Source: Klebsormidium nitens
Lineage: Eukaryota > Streptophyta > Klebsormidiophyceae > Klebsormidiales > Klebsormidiaceae
Assembly (NCBI GenBank): GCA_000708835.1
Contig: DF237028.1
Location: 169,473 to 233,472, forward strand
Direction: 5' to 3'
DNA length: 64,000 bases
In this document: positions 48,003-60,588 of the stretch, one piece after another
Position numbering within the stretch: position 1 is the stretch's first letter
Layout: each line of letters starts with the position of its first letter
Notes under the pieces: generated by a model
Told to the model about the DNA's origin: nothing
The model's database searches: none
The model's input: the letters and a program-made list of their open reading frames with translations, nothing else
Translations under genes and position numbers: made by a program

Positions 48003-51000
48003 ATGGCGATGGCGTCCGTTGCTTCAGTCCTTCATTTGAGTCCAGTGGCCTCCCTCGAATTGCAAAGTTCATCTGCTTCCAGAGACGTACTCAAAACGAG
48101 CTCTTTTGGTGCTCCCATCAACGGGCTTCGAGCTGCAAGGTGAGAATCAATTGTCCCTCTGAGCTGCGCGTACGAATGGATGGAGTTGCAATCGTCTCAG
48201 CACCCGTAGTACAGCAGAGGTCATCTTAATCTTTGACAGCGAGCAGGTCTTGGGCAGCTCCTCTGTCAACGTGCGCAGACTCTGTTTGGCTGGCAAGTCT
48301 GACGCCTGTTTTTTTCTATGCCCGGTTTGAAGCGCAATCTTCCTAAAGGCTCCATTTCAGGCTTTTCGTATGAATTGGCCGCCATCTAATCTGTCGTGGC
48401 AATACAATATGCTTCTTTCAGGCCTGAACTCCTTCAGAAAAGGAGCAGCATTTCCTCGAAAGTCCTTCAAGCCTCCGAGCTCGTGCCGATTCTACCAAAG
48501 GGCATTTAGAGCCGAACCATCACCTCCTATAAAGGGCAGCTTACAGCCATCAACTACAGTAGTTTTCTTTCTCAGAAAGCTGAACAGTTGCATTTGGCAT
48601 CCTTGTAACAAAGGGAGTTATTGCCACCCGGCGTGAGCTGAAACCTTCACAGAAAACATAGGTACTGTAATCAATCACCAACTCTGAGTATACTTGAACC
48701 TCTTTGCAGGGGTGCAGTGCTCGTTCGGAAGGGGTGTAGTCATGTCTGCCGGGCGCAGGCAAAGCCGACAGCGAAGGGCCGGGGGGGCTCCGGAGGCCAG
48801 GCGCTCCCAAAAAAGCCGCGCAAGATAGAGTGAGGTTTCCTGCTTGCCATGAACCCTTTCTGGAGGCAGCCTTTCCTTGATTGTGGTCGACCTGTCTATC
48901 CACGGTGCGCATCTGATCGGAGCCAATATCCTGCCCGTCTTGTATTGAAGGAAGGGATAATTGGGCGATCATCGAGTGATCCCTGTGAGGCAAGAGCTTG
49001 CATTATAGAGCAGAGAATTCAAAAAGAAGAAGGGAAAAAAAAAACGCTCAGATTCTTTCAGATATGTGTTCTTAGCTGATGAGCATGCTGATGAGCATAA
49101 AGACGGTTTAAAAGAGGGATAATTTCTGCTTATCCTTGAGATTTCTTGGAAGCCCCACAAGGCCCGAGAAATAGACCGTCAGCTGATGAACCTTGCTTTA
49201 CGAACCTTTCTGTGCATACAGAAAACTTGACGTTAGCAAGGCCGCCGGTGTTGAGGCGTTCCAAGTGTTTGCTAGGCTAGAGAAAGACAAGGTGGGTGGC
49301 AGCTTGACTCCAAAAAATGTGATTGCAACATGGGACCCGAAAAGGTCCTTATAACAATACGTTCTGCTGCGAAAGTTGCTTGCTGGCTGGCCGCCCCAGG
49401 CTGTTGTAGTTTTGCTGCCATGAAGAGCCTCTGTTTATTGGAGCCTTTTAGCATTGGTGTGGCTAAAGCCTAACCAGAAGCAGCGGAACCCGAATTTTTA
49501 TTCTTTGCCCTTTCCTTCTGCTGTACCGTTTCTGGCCACTTGGACCAGACTCCTTAAACCAGCCACTTTCGGAAGGTTTACCGGATGTACCTATTGGTCA
49601 TTGCAGCAACCACGATGGTGGTTTGCACGAATGCTTGTGTTGGAAGCTCCGTCTGATTAAGTCACTCAAAGAAACTTGGAAGACCAACTTTTGAGACACA
49701 TCAAGGTTCGACAGCGCGCCTGAAGACCCCGGACCTGATTCCCTCTTGAGCTCACACATGAATCTGACTTTGTTTCTTATTTCAATCGACCTCTTCAACT
49801 TGCGTGCTTCAACCGAGCCAAACTCGGGCCTTTTCCTTGTTGCATCCAGGAGGACGTCAACAGATTCAAGCCAATCGCTGAGATTCTGGTCGAAACCGGG
49901 GGGGACGTTGCGAAGGCGTTAAAGGAGCGGCGGCGACAGCTGGTCGAACTCGCACGGGGGGTGAGCTGGGGGACCTTTGCTTGTTCCCATTTGCCTTCTT
50001 TAGTTCTCTGTTTCTTGAGCCCTGACTTTTTGGCCTTTCCGTCTGTATCGCGCTGTCCGCAGTCGCTTCGGCAGGGTTGTTACGGGGTCACACAGCGAAT
50101 GTTAATCGTGCGTTAAAGCTCGGAATTGGAGGGCGTGGCGAATCGGAAATTATCCAACTGACTGATGTTGAACCACATAGCAGAGATGGTTCTCGGTCAG
50201 GATCCATTGTCGGAGAGTGTGCAATTTCAGCACTGTTTCTAGGACCCCCCTTGGCGACCAGTTTGAAATCAGGGTGAATATTCGACCGCCGTCCAATATT
50301 AAGTGATGATGGCAGGAAAACCGCACGTTCTCCTTGCGCGTTTCTTTCAAGTAATGTCTTGGGGGGATGTCTGGAAGCTCACATAATCTGCAGATGTGCG
50401 TAAGTAGCTAGACCGCGTCAGCCTGATGTCCCTTTTCTTTGCCAACGCAGTCCGGCTCGGGTGAGCACAGCTTGTGCACTTCATCTCGTTCAGATAGCAG
50501 ACTTCGAAAAAGCTGTTCTTCCGAGGCGGAAGACACAGAACGGCCCATGTCTTACCACGACAAGAGACTCATCAGCTTTCTATCTCCACTAGCTCCCATC
50601 TCCTACATTCTCTGTTCAGAACCAGACCTTTGGCAGTGGAAAGCCGCATCCTTCCTTCAACTCAGTACCAACTCGCGAGGAAGGATGGCACCTTCTCTTC
50701 CTTATTTCTGTTTCGTTGCAGAGCCGTGACTACGTTACTTCCCTGCTCTTTGCTCGCGGCTTTGAAACTAGGACGAGAACTTTTCGGGTTTCCATGCAGA
50801 TCATCGAGTTCGCCAACTGCCCCGAAACCGGCCTCCAGTACGGGTTCCAGAAGAGCCCCAGCAAGGGAGAGCGGCACGACCTGAACCCAACCGTCATCGC
50901 CATCGGGGGGCCGCTCGACGACGACAGCGTACCTGCTATTCTGAGGTGGGGCGCATCTCTTTTCTGTTCGCGTTCTCCTCCTCATCTTGCCTTTGTTCGT

Positions 51001-52349
51001 ACGATTCTAGGTATTCGCCTCTCAGAATCCATTGTCGTGGGGGGAATGCTCGATGAAGACAGCATACCCAATCTTCTGAGGTAAGGCGCAGCTCTCTTTC
51101 TATTCCTGATTCCCCTTTCTTTTCGTCTCCGTTCGTTTGACTGCCCCTGATTTCAGATAGTTTGGCACTTGGACCCTCAGCGCTGTCTCAGGCCGCGGAG
51201 ACGACAGCGTACCCGCTATTTTGAGGTGGGGCGCAGCTCTTTACTTTGTTCCTGCATTCCTCCTCTTTCGTCTTGGTTTGTTCGACTGCCTTGATACTGG
51301 GTACTTTCACCTGACACGTCGTTCGCTTTTATTCGGTTCCCTGATTCTACTTACCTTGGATCGGCACTCGGACCGTTATTGCCGTCGGGGGGGCGCTCGA
51401 CGAAGATAGCGTACCCGCTATTCTGAGGTCGGGCGCCTCTCTTTTCCGTTTGTGCTTGCCTGGTTGTTTTGTCTCTGTTTGTACGATTCTCGGTAGTGCG
51501 GCACTTGGATCGTTATGGCCATGGGGGTATTGCTCGACGAGAACATCGTACCCGCTATTCTGAGGTAGGGCGGATCTCTTTTTCTGTTCCTGCTTCCCTT
51601 TCTTTTCGGTTTCGTTCGTTTTATACTGCCCTGATTGTAGATAGTTCGAGACTTCGACGTCAGCGTCGTCGGGGACCGCTCTGCGACGACAGCGACCCCC
51701 CTATTTTGAGGTGGGGCGCACCTCTTACTTTGTTCCTGTTTTCCTCCTCTTCCGTCCTTGTTCGGTCGATTGCTCGGGTAGTAGATACTTCAGCACTTGG
51801 TTTCTCTTTTCTATACCCTTCTCTTTCGTCCTTTTTCGTTTAATTGCCTCAGAATATATGTCGTCTGGCACTCATGATTGTCAATGCCATCAACAGAGTA
51901 CTCGACGAGGACAGGGTCCCCGGATTGCTGAGGTAAGGGGGGGATCGTTTTCCGTTTCTATCTCCCTCCTCTTTCCTCTTCATTCCTTTGGGTGCCCTGA
52001 TTCTGCGATTGCTCGATGAAGACAGCGTCCCCGCTATCCTGAGGTGGGGCGCACTTCCTTGATTTTATTCTCTTTTCCTCCTCTTTCGTCTTTGTTCGTT
52101 TGACTGTCTTGATTCTAGGTACTTCGACACTGGGTGTTGAGAAGGTTCCGTAGTACTTGGTCGGCACCTCGTGCCCGTCCTTCGATATGGCAAATGATGC
52201 CACCTGTCATTTGAGTTGCGCATGGCCATGCTGAACTCATAGCCGCTTCGTTCCCTGTTTCCAGGAGTGCGGACACATCGGGCTTGAGGTTGTACTCAGC
52301 AAAAGACGGCTCCTATACCCCACAGCCAATCCCGGCCTTGAAAAGCTGA
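48003..52349 (+). CDS. Unrecognised 182-aa protein, probably plastid-targeted
   Basis: Five exons: 48003-48139, 49222-49291, 49850-49960, 50800-50945 and 52265-52349, with GT-AG sites and matching phases. Exon 1 (MAMASVASVLHLSPVASLEL, then Ser/Arg-rich) has the composition of a chloroplast transit peptide. The mature part is a helical, charged region (KAAGVEAFQVFARLEKDK; RFKPIAEILVETGGDVAKAL; KERRRQLVELARG), then IIEFANCPETGLQYGFQKSP and VIAIGGPLDDDSVPAILR, ending TPQPIPALKS. No family was recognised. The last intron (50946-52264) is filled with serial copies of the exon-4 end (separate entry), so the choice of donor is uncertain; every copy keeps a GT at the same place. The real donor was taken as the one that continues the long open exon. 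Confidence 0.75.
50900..52050 (+). repeat. Eight serial copies of an exon end plus splice donor
   Basis: The exon-4 end (core GACGACAGCGTACC, GCTATTCTGAG) followed by GTGGGGCGCA recurs seven more times. Donor-position GTs lie at 50946, 51081, 51226, 51428, 51565, 51711, 51933 and 52044, so spacing is 135, 145, 202, 137, 146, 222 and 111 bp. The trinucleotide before and the GT after the junction are kept in all eight. The intron part is duplicated too: each copy is followed by a CT-rich stretch (CTCTTTTTCTGTTCCTGC-like, TTCGTTTGACTGCCCTGATT). Copies show many substitutions, so the array is old. Confidence 0.9.
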
Positions 52350-54379
52350 TTGTATCTCCCGTTCCAGAGCAGACATTCTGAAGTTGCTCTTCTAACGATA
52401 CTTCAGATTGGCCGTCAAACCTGCTGAGAGTAAGACCTAAGTCGTGTTTTTGGACTGCTGCATTAATCCACCTACGCACTTGGGTTTGTTAAGGATGTAT
52501 TGCTCCACGAGAAGTCCCTTGTGTTGGGGCACCGAATTGCCCCGCCAAGAGCTAAGGTGAAGCAACCATTATAAGCGCAACGTGCACTTGCCACCGACGC
52601 AAGTAAGGGACGTGATACTTATGCAGGGTAGCAGTGGATGTATGAGTAACATCTGCGACCGATGGTACCATCCTTGTCATGCATGCCATATCTACCACAC
52701 TGGTATACCATGCATGTAAGCCTATGAGTCAGGATTTGCCAATTTGTCAACACAACCAGGATTTGTCCAGGTGTCGGATCCAGCATTGCTCATGCTGGCC
52801 GGCCCGGGCACGACGGTGCGGGCGCCAGCCCCTGTGCACCACCATTTACGGTTGCACATCACTTCAAGCTAGCTGAATATTCATGTAGCCGATTGCGCAT
52901 TCGGCCTCGGGCCACCAAAGATCATGACATGTGTTGAAGCATGCATGCATAGCCGTGCCAACTTACACACTCGGACGAACTTAGGCAGCAGCGGCGCGGC
53001 CATGCCGCCTTCCCAAAATCACTCTAGTGACTACCAAGCTTTAATGCACATGCGCGTGCGGCGCTTAATTTACCTAGCTGATCGGATATGTCAAGTTACT
53101 GTCTATAGACGATTACAATTTTCGAATCGAGTTTATTTGATGCAAAATTTTGCCGCGGGCCACGCGCGGTCGATCGATGATGCGTGCACGGTCCATTGTA
53201 CGTTGGTTGGATATCGCTGGCAAAGTCAATTGCACACGTCCCTAATTGGCGACACCGGCCACTGATATATGCGCGCTTTCGCGGCGGCCCCCGGAGAGCA
53301 CATGCATGTGCTTGCATGAAGGATCGTGCATCTGTACATTGCAGTAGCTAGATACTAATCGACAATTTCATTCCGCAAACATGGACTCACTCCGAGTTGC
53401 TGTGAAGCTGCCGCCATATTAGAGGGCCACACTTCAGTGTGCATGATATAATCGTACAGACCAACACATGATACGTACCGCTTTAAAATCATGCACACAT
53501 GCAGTGCCAGCATGTGTGCTTCAATCGATGTTTTGACGGTTGCAAGTTGCATGGTCAGTTGCCCTGGTACGTACGGTACTGAGACCTAGCCTGGTCATGC
53601 CTGACATATATGAAGGTTCACTTAACCGTGTAGTGATTTCAGCCTGAGCTTTGCGTGCGTTCAGTTCAACTTAGCAAATCACCAGATACTTCATATAGCC
53701 GGTGGCCTATAAGTAATGAATGACTCATAAGAGACGGCCAAGCTAGGAAGTCAGATCATGAGGGGCTCAAGGCGAAACGCTTGGTGCGGCATATGCAATC
53801 TTTGTCCATGTATAATGCTGCCTTTATTCAATTGGTCTTTCTCTTTGTCCACAATGCATTGATCCACCAGCGTTGTCCCTTTGCCCAGAACGTTCTGAGC
53901 TGTTAACCTGGTTCAACCTGCTTGCACTGACGTACCAAACCAGCTCCTGCCGCCAAACTTTCAAACTTGATGGCGACACAGGCTTCTGTCGACAACCCAG
54001 TGGCCAAGCTAAACAATAGCGGTCAGTAAAACCTATGTACATGAATACGCCCTAGCTGCAAGGCATAAAGCGAGCCAGGCACCTTCGCTTATAATTTTTC
54101 GAACCGCTGCCTAAGCGCCCGACCGGGGGCCTCTGAAAGCATGCACGTTCTTTCCTGGTAAGCAGCCAGAATGTTCAACGGAATGTGTCTATACACTATC
54201 TACATGTGCGACCGAGACTGAGGCCCGGGTTGTACCTAGTCTGTTTGGCACGTGGGCTGGCCGAAGAGCGCCAGCAAACATGCAACTGCATTACGGTGTG
54301 GGCGGCAAAAGGCATCCTGCTATGCTGCGAGTCCCCAGCGTCCGCATAACTTTCAATTCTCTGCATTCTGAGGGACCGC
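52350..54379. other. Intergenic region between convergent genes
   Basis: No exon or RNA gene recognised in 2 kb. Short CATGCATG-like palindromes are common around 52.7-53.6 kb. Confidence 0.45.
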
Positions 54380-57300
54380 CTAAAACTCCTCGTAAGGACG
54401 GTAGCTGCTGTTGAACGACCCGCGGCTGCCGCGCCGCGACCCGCGCTTCCCGGGAGTCGGCGAGTGGTACGCCTGGTCGTAACCTGCAGCCGCCATCAAA
54501 TCGTCCATTGACGGGTCGCCAAAGGCTTCCCGGTCTGCGGGCACCTTGCCTGCGAGCAACACGGACGACACGTGGTTCAAAAGATGGGTCCTACAACAAC
54601 CTCAAGACATACGAATCGCTATAAACTTAGGAACGGCGCAAAGAATTTCGGCTTGTCTTGCAACGGCTACCAGGCCTGCTCCGTTTCCCCAGCAGCTTGT
54701 TTGCGCACCACTGTACTTCCGCAATAAGAAACACACAGGGAAGCGTCTATGTCCTGGATCTCCCCCTTTTTGACGGCCCACTCGCAGGCGCTTCCCAGCG
54801 ACTTGTTTGCGCGTCTCCATGAGCGTCGCACAAACAGCCCGCACAGATCTCCGTTAAGCTCACCAATACGGCAACCCACTCATACGTGCCCTTTACAATA
54901 TACTGAAGCACTTAAACATCTAGAAAACTACAAACAAAACACCGGACCCTTGTGAAAGCCCGACCCGCGCGCTCCCCCATTTGACGGCCCACTCGTAGGT
55001 ACTCTCCAGCAGGCTGCCCTAGTCATATCGGCCTTCTGAAAGATCTTACATCTTCTGAAAGATGTCAGAAGATGGATTTATCATTGTTAGATCAGGAACC
55101 AACACGGGCGCTCACCCATTTTGACGGCCCACTCGTAGGTACTCTCCAGCAGGTTGCTCTGCCGGCTGGCCTGGCGCCCGCGCAGCGTGTTCATCATGGT
55201 GGAGCCCTCGGTGGCGCTCGCATAGTCGAACTCGTGGTCCAGCTTGCCGTTGCCCCAGCTGTCGTACGACCGCCGGTCGACCACCACCTCGAACGTCTTG
55301 GCGTCGCGCGTGCGCATCTGTTTGCAGGGAGGGGACGATGCAAAGTGTTACACGTCTCCAAAGCGTCAGAAGGTGGCGAATCGACGCTGAGTCAGATTAC
55401 CGTACCAATTGTCCACTTGGGCAACGTTAAATATTCTTTGACTTGCCCAAACTTTTGTTGGTAAAATGGATATAAAAGGATTTCCAATATCATATTTGCA
55501 GATCATTTTGGCCCTAAGCATATAGGGAAAAATTCGTAATTGAAGCTGCCCAACTTTTATAGGACACAGAATTAAATATTGGGCAAAAATTGCCCAGCCG
55601 GACGATTGGTACGGGTTACTCGGTACACCAGGACCTCAAACATCTTGGCCCATGTGTTCACATAGAGGAAAGACAAAACGGGCAACTTTGCTCGAACTGG
55701 GGTCCCAGACACAAAGCAGCAACTGACGTTGCGTCAGTTTTGATCACGATTATGGACGGAACAAGGGTCCGTGGACCGCCAGGTGACACCCGCAGTTATT
55801 GGAATTTAGGGACTGGGTACATCGGATTAGTTGGGTGGTCCCAAAATGTGTGGGATGACCTGACTTACTAATTCTCCAAATTCCCAGCCTCCCCAGACAA
55901 TCGCCATAAAACAGGAATGATCGATGTTAAGAGGTCGAAATTGAGTACGCACTTTGAAGGCTCAACTTGGAAGCCCTTGCCAACCATGGTCGATTTGCAG
56001 GCCTCCACTGACGACCTTTCCCTGTTGGCATAGCCGTGTGACAGCTGTCATACAGGCGGCTTTACTAAGCGGTAGGGGGCTGCGGGTTTCAAGCAGGCTA
56101 AAGAGCCGCCAACGAAATTAGACAAGTCCGTCTTGAATTCGGGGTTTCAAAAATGGCCGTCTTAAGAGCCATATCTTCTCCTCTTAGATAACAGCCTCAA
56201 AGCCATGTCAGTATCTTCCGCAGCAACGACGGTCCTCACCTCGACGGTGGGTCTCTTGCCGTGCAACAACGCATCCACGCTGCGATCCGTCTGGTGCACG
56301 ACCCAGTTGTTGCGCTCGCGCATCTCCACCACCAGCGGGAACGTGGGCGGACCCTTGCGCTCCAGAACGCTCTTCTGGGTGCCGCGGTTGCGCGCCTCCT
56401 CATCACCTAGTGTCACGCTCTGAATGCCGCCCACCTGAGGAAGAGGGAACGAGTTGTTTTTCGTTGTTGATTCATATGGAGTTGTTTGGAGAGGTGAAGC
56501 GAAGAGGCGGCAGAGGAGCGAGAAAAGAGTGGGTTCGGGTTCGAAAGAGGCGGGACTTGACTTTCTTGTAATGAAACAAAAGAAAGCTGCCAGAGAACGA
56601 CCCGCGACAAAGTGAGACAAGATATTGCAACAGGGGCTGCTTGGCTCGTAGAGAACTGAGCCGCATGGACTTGGATAAGTAACGAAAAAAGAGACTTCTC
56701 TGGGTGCCCCTGATGCAACACGGCTTGCAGAAGCTACAACTGACCACAGAATGCAACACAGGCACGAACCGCAACCAGCAGTATGATACCTCGCATTGGA
56801 ATCAATCCTTTCAACACCGATTACTGAGTCCATCCCACTACTTCAATCAAGTCCACCCTAATCATGCAGTCACCGCCTCCAAAACAAGAATACTGCCCCC
56901 TCACCAAGTCGGACAGCGTCGGGTTCTTGATGAGGTTCTCGAGCATCTGGCCGTGCGCAGTGCCCACTAGCTGCACCCCCCGCTCTGCAATGCTGCGGCA
57001 CGCGAGCGCCTCCGCCTCCGTCCCAATCTCGTCGACGATTACCACTTCCGGCATGTGGTTTTCCACCGCCTCAATCATTACTCGGTGCTGCTGCGACGGG
57101 TCGCGCACCTGCAGACGGGTGGAAATATGAACTCTGACGGACGTCCAAACCAGGGTTGCAAACGGGGGAAGTCGCAAGGACAAGCACGCCTTGTTCGAGA
57201 GTTCGGGGGGGCAGTGAAGGTCGCGGAGTTAGTTGCAAGCGAAGATCTGAAGTGCAAGCCGAGCAAGGATTTAACAGGTCAGAAGCATGCACAAAAGCCA

Positions 57301-60300
57301 TGACTTTGTGGGCGGCTTGATAAAAGGTGCAACAGGCAGGAGTCGAACAGAAGACGCCTTATTGGGCTGCCTCACAGAACTAACAATCAGACAAAACGCT
57401 TTGCAGGGAGGATAAGTGCCATGATTGGGGCTCCAACGAAAGTCCCACAACTCTCCAGGACTTTGCCAATCGCCAGAAACTAAATTCAGACCTCATCTTG
57501 AGAGTCCTCTCACCTGCATCCGCCGTGCCCCGCCGATGGCTGGATGCGGCACGTCCCCATCGCCGCCAATCTCGTTGCTCGTGTCGACGATAACAACACG
57601 CTTGTGGAAGTCGTCTGCCAGCACGCGCGCCATTTCACGGATCACGGTCGTCTTGCCGACTCCCGGTCTTTCATCAAAAAGAGAATTTATCACCCACCAA
57701 CACAGGCGCTAAAAAGGACACCAGGGCCCTTGAATGAAGTTGCAAAGGGACACCAAGCGTGTGAATGGAGATAAGGCTTTTCAAACAGCAGATATCCAAC
57801 CCCATAAAGGAGGTGATAGTCTGTATGCGGGATACAAAGAAGACGCAAAAAAGGACTCAGCATCCGCGCTTTTGACTTAAGGCCAACTTGATTTGAACAT
57901 TTCTGCAACCAGAACTGGGAAGCTATGAGCAAAGCCCTTGTTGCAGAGCGACTGGCGCGCTGACATCATCCAAGCATCGGACCTCCAAGAAGTACTCCAC
58001 AGAGCAGCTTGGTACGACTTTGGCAAGATATTGAGAAGTAAGCCCTCTTGACCTTTTGACCAATAAGGAAACGAGTAAATAAGAGGCGACAGCTGGCGCA
58101 CCTCCCAAGGAACAGGATCCCCTGTTGGCTGCTCAGAATGTCACGGACCATATCAATGTGACCCGTAACTGCTCGCCCCACTCGGCACGTGAGCCCGACA
58201 ACGTCCTCACGCCTGTTCCTGATCGCCGAGATGCGGTGCAGCGTTCCCTCGACGCCTGCGCGGTTGTCGCCTCCAAAATCGCCCACCGCTTCCTGGGCGG
58301 CAATCAGGTCTGCGCGGGTTACCTGAAAAGTGGGGTTAAAGAGAAAGTCAAGGAGGACGTTGCACGGTGTTGTGAAATTGATCTAAGAAGGACGATCAAT
58401 TAATAGGTTGGGGGTTGGTGTCCTGAGCAGGTTGACGTTGCACGGTGTTGTGAAATTGATCTAAGAAGGACAATCAAGGAGTAGGTTGGGGGTTGGTATC
58501 CTGAGCAGGTTTTAGCGAAGGTTTGGAAAGATGGCGAAGGTCAGGAGGATGGGTACTACAACCGCAGGATGGTGAAACGTTTATAGCGAGTATACATTGG
58601 AGTGGAGGCTCGCGATGTTGCTTGAACTGGTTTGAAGCAAAGTTGGCAGGCAGGTTGCAGAAGCATGATGAGCACGCTGAAAGAAAATCGTAAAAGGACA
58701 TGCCAAACCAAATTCGATGTTTGGCAACGCTCCAAAAGGTCAATCTCCGATTACAATGAGAGCCATTGCAAACCAATCAAAGAGATTACAATCTGTCAGA
58801 TGTTGCTCTAATTCCTTCAAAGGCAGACTGTTTGCAACTGGGCGCCTTATTGGTGCCCACAAACTCATGTGCAGAATTCAGAACCTTCTTAACAGTAATA
58901 TCAGACGATGAGACACTGCCTTTCTCCCCAGGAGCGGAGGGTGAATAGGGGGATGACGACTGAAGCAAATAACAAAAGCCTCTGGATCCTCTACAAAACA
59001 TGCGTTTTGACAGAGGACGAAAGCAGATTTGCTGTTTCCTGACTCGTCGTACGTGGGCACACTCATCAGGTTACTCAGTAAGGCACTTTGCAATCGCAGC
59101 TGCGCTCATTAGAAGGATACATGATACCAATCAGCCGCAGATCAAACATCGGCACCCTCGTGAAAGTTTTTGCTCCAGGGGGTCCGCCGTACCTCCTCGT
59201 CCCGCAGATATTCGCCCCCGCCTTGGCCGTTTCCCAGGTCAAGGAAGCGCGCCTCTGGCCGGCGCCCCAGATCAAGGACCACCTCCAAAAGCTCAGCTCG
59301 CCGCCCATGCCGCAACAACTTATTGCGGATGTCGCTGGGTAGCACCTGTAGTGGATAGGGCAAAAAAATTCTGCTTCCTTGATTCTATCTCCTTCATTTT
59401 GTAAAAAACGGCTTGACTTTGTACTTTATGACTGACTCAGCTTCAGTATAAAAAGCACCGTTGGCTTCCCTTTACAGACCAACTTTCATCTGAGGAAAGT
59501 ACGCTCGTCTCGGAAGGATCTTAGATGGAAATCGCAACTGAATTTTCTTCGAGAGAGCGACAAGGTGCTCAGGGTTCACTTAATTTCAACTTTGCTATAG
59601 ATCGACTTAAAAGTAGAAACAAGCTTTCAATTGAACCCCAGTTCATGTACCTTTGACGGAAACAGAAGACCAAGTTCACCATGAACTTGAAATACATGAT
59701 GACCCATCAAAACAGAAGCCTGATCTGTGTCTAATTCTGTGGGCGCCACCTACCTTCAATTCAGATGTGCTTCATTGGATTTTTGATGAAGTGCATTGTG
59801 CAGCATCAACCAAAAGAAAAGCGGATGGGTTCTGTATTTTAACCTAGGATGGACAGGGGCTTGGCTGCTTAGACTTTTGAACCTCTTATTTCTTGCAAGC
59901 GTGAAACACTATTTGAGAAGCACTCTGCATGCGGCACCAACTTGCACGCTCAGATACTAAGCGCATACGAACATCCGCAAAAGGCCACAGCTCCTCAATT
60001 GCAAAATTGATGATTGCACTTGCCAAGAGCAAGGATTCTGAGATCTGGCAATTTGCGCCGAGACCACAAACTGAAAAACCTTCTGGAAATAATCTACCAA
60101 AAACGAACGAGAGCAGGTACACAAACTCCAAAAGCATAGAGTAGCAGGGGCTGTTCAATCACAGCGGCACACATCCAGTCACTTGTTGCACATTTGAACG
60201 AATCGCATTTCGCAAGAAATCCCGTCATCAAACAACTCGTAGAACCCACCTGCAGCAGCATGTCGAGATCGTCCCTGACAATCACCGCACCTCCCTCGAC

Positions 60301-60588
60301 CAGATCTACATCCCTTGCGGGCACCGCGCTATCTTTTTTGGGGGGTGGAGCCACAGCAACCGCCGTAGGCCGGTAATTCCTCGGCTGCTCTCTCTCCAAC
60401 TCAGGCAGAAGGGCTGCGTGACACTTCAGCGGGGGGCTGTCCCTGGTGCAGGAGGGCTCCCGGCATACGCTGCCCCCCTGAAATAGTCCCAGCTCGCGAG
60501 TTTTTCTTCGGAGAGACTTGATTCGCTGCGAAGCTGTTCCCAAAGAGCTGACATTAAATCCGCTGAGTAGAACTGCTGACTGAGCCAT
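54380..60588 (-). CDS. SPD1/Ycf45-like plastid P-loop ATPase
   Basis: AAA-type P-loop protein related to bacterial SpoIIIAA, algal plastid Ycf45 and plant SEEDLING PLASTID DEVELOPMENT1, which is needed for plastid biogenesis. Eight exons in transcript order: 60250-60588, 59193-59345, 58102-58322, 57514-57667, 56905-57108, 56240-56434, 55116-55317 and 54380-54549; phases agree, 545 aa. Residues 1-113 are Ser/Arg-rich and transit-like. The core starts [23 protein letters not shown], then [22 protein letters not shown]. Walker A is [11 protein letters not shown] (Lys 243, assembled across a splice junction), followed by [14 protein letters not shown]; Walker B is [15 protein letters not shown] (Asp 315, Glu 316); then [20 protein letters not shown]. 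The C-terminus is unrecognised and ends in a Gly/Arg/Ser-rich tail. The last intron holds two copies of the preceding exon end (separate entry). Confidence 0.9.
54759..55018 (-). repeat. Two decayed copies of SPD1-like exon-7 end
   Basis: The exon end reads [12 protein letters not shown] (minus, up to 55116). Copies lie at 54966-55018 ([11 protein letters not shown] intact, then donor GGTGAG changed to GGGGAG) and at about 54759-54810 ([11 protein letters not shown], no GT). Both sit in the last intron, about 145 and 350 bp from the original. Confidence 0.85.
58356..58511. repeat. 78-bp tandem duplication in an SPD1-like intron
   Basis: Two copies with few differences, starting at 58356 and 58434 (GACGTTGCACGGTGTTGTGA, AGGTTGGGGGTTGG, TCCTGAGCAGGTT). 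They lie in the intron just upstream of the 58322 exon start, not across it. Confidence 0.9.

Noticed and set aside
50900-52050. CRISPR-like array
   Set aside because: Repeats are long, diverged, unevenly spaced and coincide with an exon end in a eukaryotic gene; they are not CRISPR.
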